A stretch of DNA of 64,000 nt from Flammeovirgaceae bacterium (GTDB lineage Bacteria > Bacteroidota > Bacteroidia > Cytophagales > Cyclobacteriaceae): the NCBI GenBank assembly GCA_021298355.1, contig JAJTEH010000009.1, positions 1 to 64,000 on the forward strand, in the 5' to 3' direction. Shown in pieces: positions 62,028 to 64,000 of this stretch. The notes under the pieces were generated by a model. That model saw only the letters and a program-made list of their open reading frames with translations. It did not search any database and had not been told where the DNA came from. Numbering within the stretch: the first letter of the stretch is position 1; each line of letters begins with the position of its first letter. A program made the translations under genes and the position numbers.

Positions 62028-63275
62028 ATGACAAAACTCAATTTGATCGCGGCATCGAAACTCGGACTCCTGTCGCTCCTATTATCACTAGTTTGTTCAA
62101 TCGCTGTAGCACAAGATATTCCCACCGATGCAGCTTCCATTTCTGCAGGTGAGGCATTATTTACAGCCAACTGTAAAACTTGTCACAAAGTTCACCAGAA
62201 ATTGGTTGGGCCAGCATTGGCTGATGTGTACAACCGTGCACCATCTATCGATTGGATCAAATCATTTATCAAAAACTCACAAGCTGTAATTGCCAGTGGC
62301 GATGCTTACGCAGTGAAGTTGTACAACGAATACAACAAAACACAAATGACTGCCTTCACATCTTTTAAAGATGAGCAGATCATGCAACTTCTGGCTTACA
62401 TCAAAGCTGAAACAGATAAAGGTCCTGAGGTAGCTGCTGTTCCCGTTGCAGGCGCTCCTGCTGCAGGTGGTGATTCAACAGGAATACCTTCTTCTTATTT
62501 AAATGCCATTGTAATCGGCTTAGTTCTAATCCTAGTATTGCTTGTTGTGATATTAGGTTTCTTGGTTTCAGCTTTAAAGCGTTTCCTCGATACAAAAGAG
62601 TTATCGGACGATGATCGCGAACAAGTAGATTCTCCTATTACTTTAAATTCTATTGTCAAAAGCAGTGGTTTTACTTTCATTGTTGTATTCTTAGTTGGAG
62701 CTATCGGATTTAAAGCTTTGATTAATGGATTATACTCTATCGGTGTGCAGCAAGGCTATGCGCCTAAACAGCCTATTGCTTTCTCTCACAAAATTCACGC
62801 AGGCCAATACGAAATAGAATGTAAATATTGCCATACTGGTGTACTAAAAGGAAAGAGTGCAACAATTCCTTCCGTTAACATTTGTATGAACTGCCACAAT
62901 CAAATTAAAGAAGGTGCGCTTTATGGTACAGCTGAATTAAGCAAAATCACCGAAGCCTACGAAAAAAACATCCCTGTTCAATGGGTGCGTATCCACAACT
63001 TGCCCGACTTGGCTTATTTCAACCACGCACAACACGTAAATGTAGGTGGCATCGAATGTCAAACTTGCCACGGACCTATTCAAGAAATGGAAGTGGTACA
63101 ACAATATTCTCTGTTAACAATGGGCTGGTGTATTGACTGTCACCGCAAAACAGATGTTAACGCAAAAGGAAATGCTTATTACGATAAGTTGGTAGAGTTA
63201 CACAACAAGTCTAGCAAGTCAGCTATGAAAGTAGAAGACATTGGCGGACTAGAATGTGCTAAGTGCCACTATTAA
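62028..63275 (+). CDS. actA: Alternative complex III subunit ActA, six-haem cytochrome c
   Basis: A 415-residue membrane cytochrome. The signal peptide is at 1-29 (SLVCSIAVAQ). A monohaem domain with CKTCHK follows near residue 52. A transmembrane helix (AIVIGLVLILVLLVVILGFL) leads to a second (TFIVVFLVGAIGFKALI). The C-terminal part has five CxxCH sites: CKYCHT, CMNCHN, CQTCHG, CIDCHR, CAKCHY. The pentahaem region is ActA of the quinol:electron acceptor oxidoreductase ACIII. The extra N-terminal monohaem domain resembles a fused ActE. The gene is followed by actB after 37 nt. Confidence 0.92.
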   Translation: MTKLNLIAASKLGLLSLLLSLVCSIAVAQDIPTDAASISAGEALFTANCKTCHKVHQKLVGPALADVYNRAPSIDWIKSFIKNSQAVIASGDAYAVKLYNEYNKTQMTAFTSFKDEQIMQLLAYIKAETDKGPEVAAVPVAGAPAAGGDSTGIPSSYLNAIVIGLVLILVLLVVILGFLVSALKRFLDTKELSDDDREQVDSPITLNSIVKSSGFTFIVVFLVGAIGFKALINGLYSIGVQQGYAPKQPIAFSHKIHAGQYEIECKYCHTGVLKGKSATIPSVNICMNCHNQIKEGALYGTAELSKITEAYEKNIPVQWVRIHNLPDLAYFNHAQHVNVGGIECQTCHGPIQEMEVVQQYSLLTMGWCIDCHRKTDVNAKGNAYYDKLVELHNKSSKSAMKVEDIGGLECAKCHY

Positions 63276-63312
63276 TTAATGTAAAATTTGTACAGATCGC
63301 GAAACTGAACGT

Positions 63313-64000
63313 ATGAAAGAAAATACGAAAATATATTGGAAAGGCTTAGAGCAACTTACAAACGCTCCGGAGTTTGTAAAAAATGCAGGCAACGAATTTG
63401 GAGCACCCCCTCCTGAAGAAAACGTTGAGCACTCCAGAAGAGATTTCTTGAAAATGATGGGTTTTGGTATGTCGGCAGTTGCGTTAGCAGCTTGCGAGGC
63501 ACCTATCAGAAAAGCCATTCCATATGTTAATAAACCAGAAGAAATTGACCCAAGCATTGCTAACTACTATGCTTCAACTTATATCAATGGTGGCGATTAT
63601 TGTTCAATTGTAGTTAAAACAAGAGAAGGTCGCCCAATCAAGGTAGATGGTAATCCATTATCTGGCGTAACGAAAGGTGGAACAAGCGCACAAGTAGAAG
63701 CTTCTGTATTGTCTTTGTACGATAACGACAGATTAAGAGCGCCAAAAGCATCGGGTAAAAATACAAAGTGGGAAGATCTGGATCAGGCAGTGATTGCTAA
63801 GTTAAATGAAATCAATGCTGCGGGTGGTCAGATCAGAATTGTAAGCAATTCAATTATCAGTCCTAGTACGGTTGCTGTTTTAGAGAAATTCAAAGCGAAA
63901 TATCCAACAACACAGCACATACAATACGATCAAAATTCGCATTACGGAATTTTAAAAGCAAACGAAGAATCCTTTGGCACTGCCATGATTCCTTCTTATG
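63313..64000 (+). CDS. actB: Alternative complex III subunit ActB, molybdopterin oxidoreductase-like (partial)
   Basis: The first 229 residues of a protein that continues past the window edge. It starts MKENTKIYWKGLEQL and has a TAT-variant signal, SRRDFLKMMGFG, with a following LAACEAP lipobox-like Cys. Next come YINGGDYCSIVVKTREGRPIKV and NPLSGVTKGGTSAQVEASVL, as in the N-terminal molybdopterin-like domain of ActB. This domain has lost the cofactor in characterised ACIII and serves structurally, while the C-terminal half carries the Fe-S clusters. It is second in the operon after actA. Confidence 0.92.
   Translation, partial: MKENTKIYWKGLEQLTNAPEFVKNAGNEFGAPPPEENVEHSRRDFLKMMGFGMSAVALAACEAPIRKAIPYVNKPEEIDPSIANYYASTYINGGDYCSIVVKTREGRPIKVDGNPLSGVTKGGTSAQVEASVLSLYDNDRLRAPKASGKNTKWEDLDQAVIAKLNEINAAGGQIRIVSNSIISPSTVAVLEKFKAKYPTTQHIQYDQNSHYGILKANEESFGTAMIPSY

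Overview
The window is a stretch of an AT-rich Bacteroidota chromosome, most likely order Cytophagales or a close relative. Evidence seen in the sequence: a SusC/SusD outer-membrane pair, a secreted protein with a type IX secretion sorting domain, promoter elements of the Bacteroidota type (TAnnTTTG), an N-terminally extended RsmH, an FtsL-like protein of the Bacteroidota kind, and the start of an alternative complex III (ActA/ActB) operon. The order-level placement is inference.

Region 1 (1-17381): a 5'-truncated IS1182-like transposase lies at the left edge, followed by about 700 bp of gene-free AT-rich DNA and then a complete, compact division and cell-wall (dcw) cluster: mraZ, rsmH, ftsL-like, ftsI, murE, mraY, murD, ftsW, murG, murC, ftsQ, ftsA, ftsZ, closed by a strong terminator. 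Most junctions overlap (TAATG, ATGA or GTGA). murF, murB and ddl are absent, so they must lie elsewhere. The MurE DNPR motif indicates meso-diaminopimelate peptidoglycan. Upstream of mraZ are three AAAGTGG boxes with an exact 10-bp period, which look like the MraZ autoregulatory operator, just ahead of a TAtgTTTG promoter element. Palindromic repeats sit between rsmH and ftsL and between ftsA and ftsZ.

Region 2 (17482-36356): an alpha/beta hydrolase with a DedA protein, a lipoprotein, an aldo/keto reductase, and a SusC/SusD operon divergent from an orphan LuxR-type regulator whose receiver domain has lost its phosphorylation residues. Next to it are a propeller-type sensor kinase (Reg_prop/Y_Y_Y/HisKA_3) and its NarL-type response regulator. 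An ABC ATPase/TolC operon follows, with a candidate sigma-54 promoter and upstream palindrome. Then come a large T9SS cargo protein and a small unknown protein.

Region 3 (36377-61734): mostly housekeeping and transport genes. These are an omega-amidase-like nitrilase, a GroES-like protein, RmuC, ornithine aminotransferase, an SRAP protein, PurB, a higBA-type toxin-antitoxin pair, a PaaE-like ferredoxin reductase, a split YeeE/YedE sulfur transporter, a sterol desaturase-like protein, an amino-acid permease and a CDF metal exporter. They continue with a gluconolactonase-like lipoprotein, a TauE/SafE exporter, an M3 peptidase, MarR plus YceI (with an operator-like tandem palindrome), a DUF5916 outer-membrane protein, TrmN6, a serine hydrolase, an M23 peptidase, a TIGR02757 protein and a cyanophycinase-like lipoprotein.

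Region 4 (61962-64000): a good Bacteroidota promoter drives actA, a six-haem cytochrome c carrying an extra N-terminal monohaem domain, and actB, which runs off the window. No tRNA, rRNA or CRISPR array was seen.
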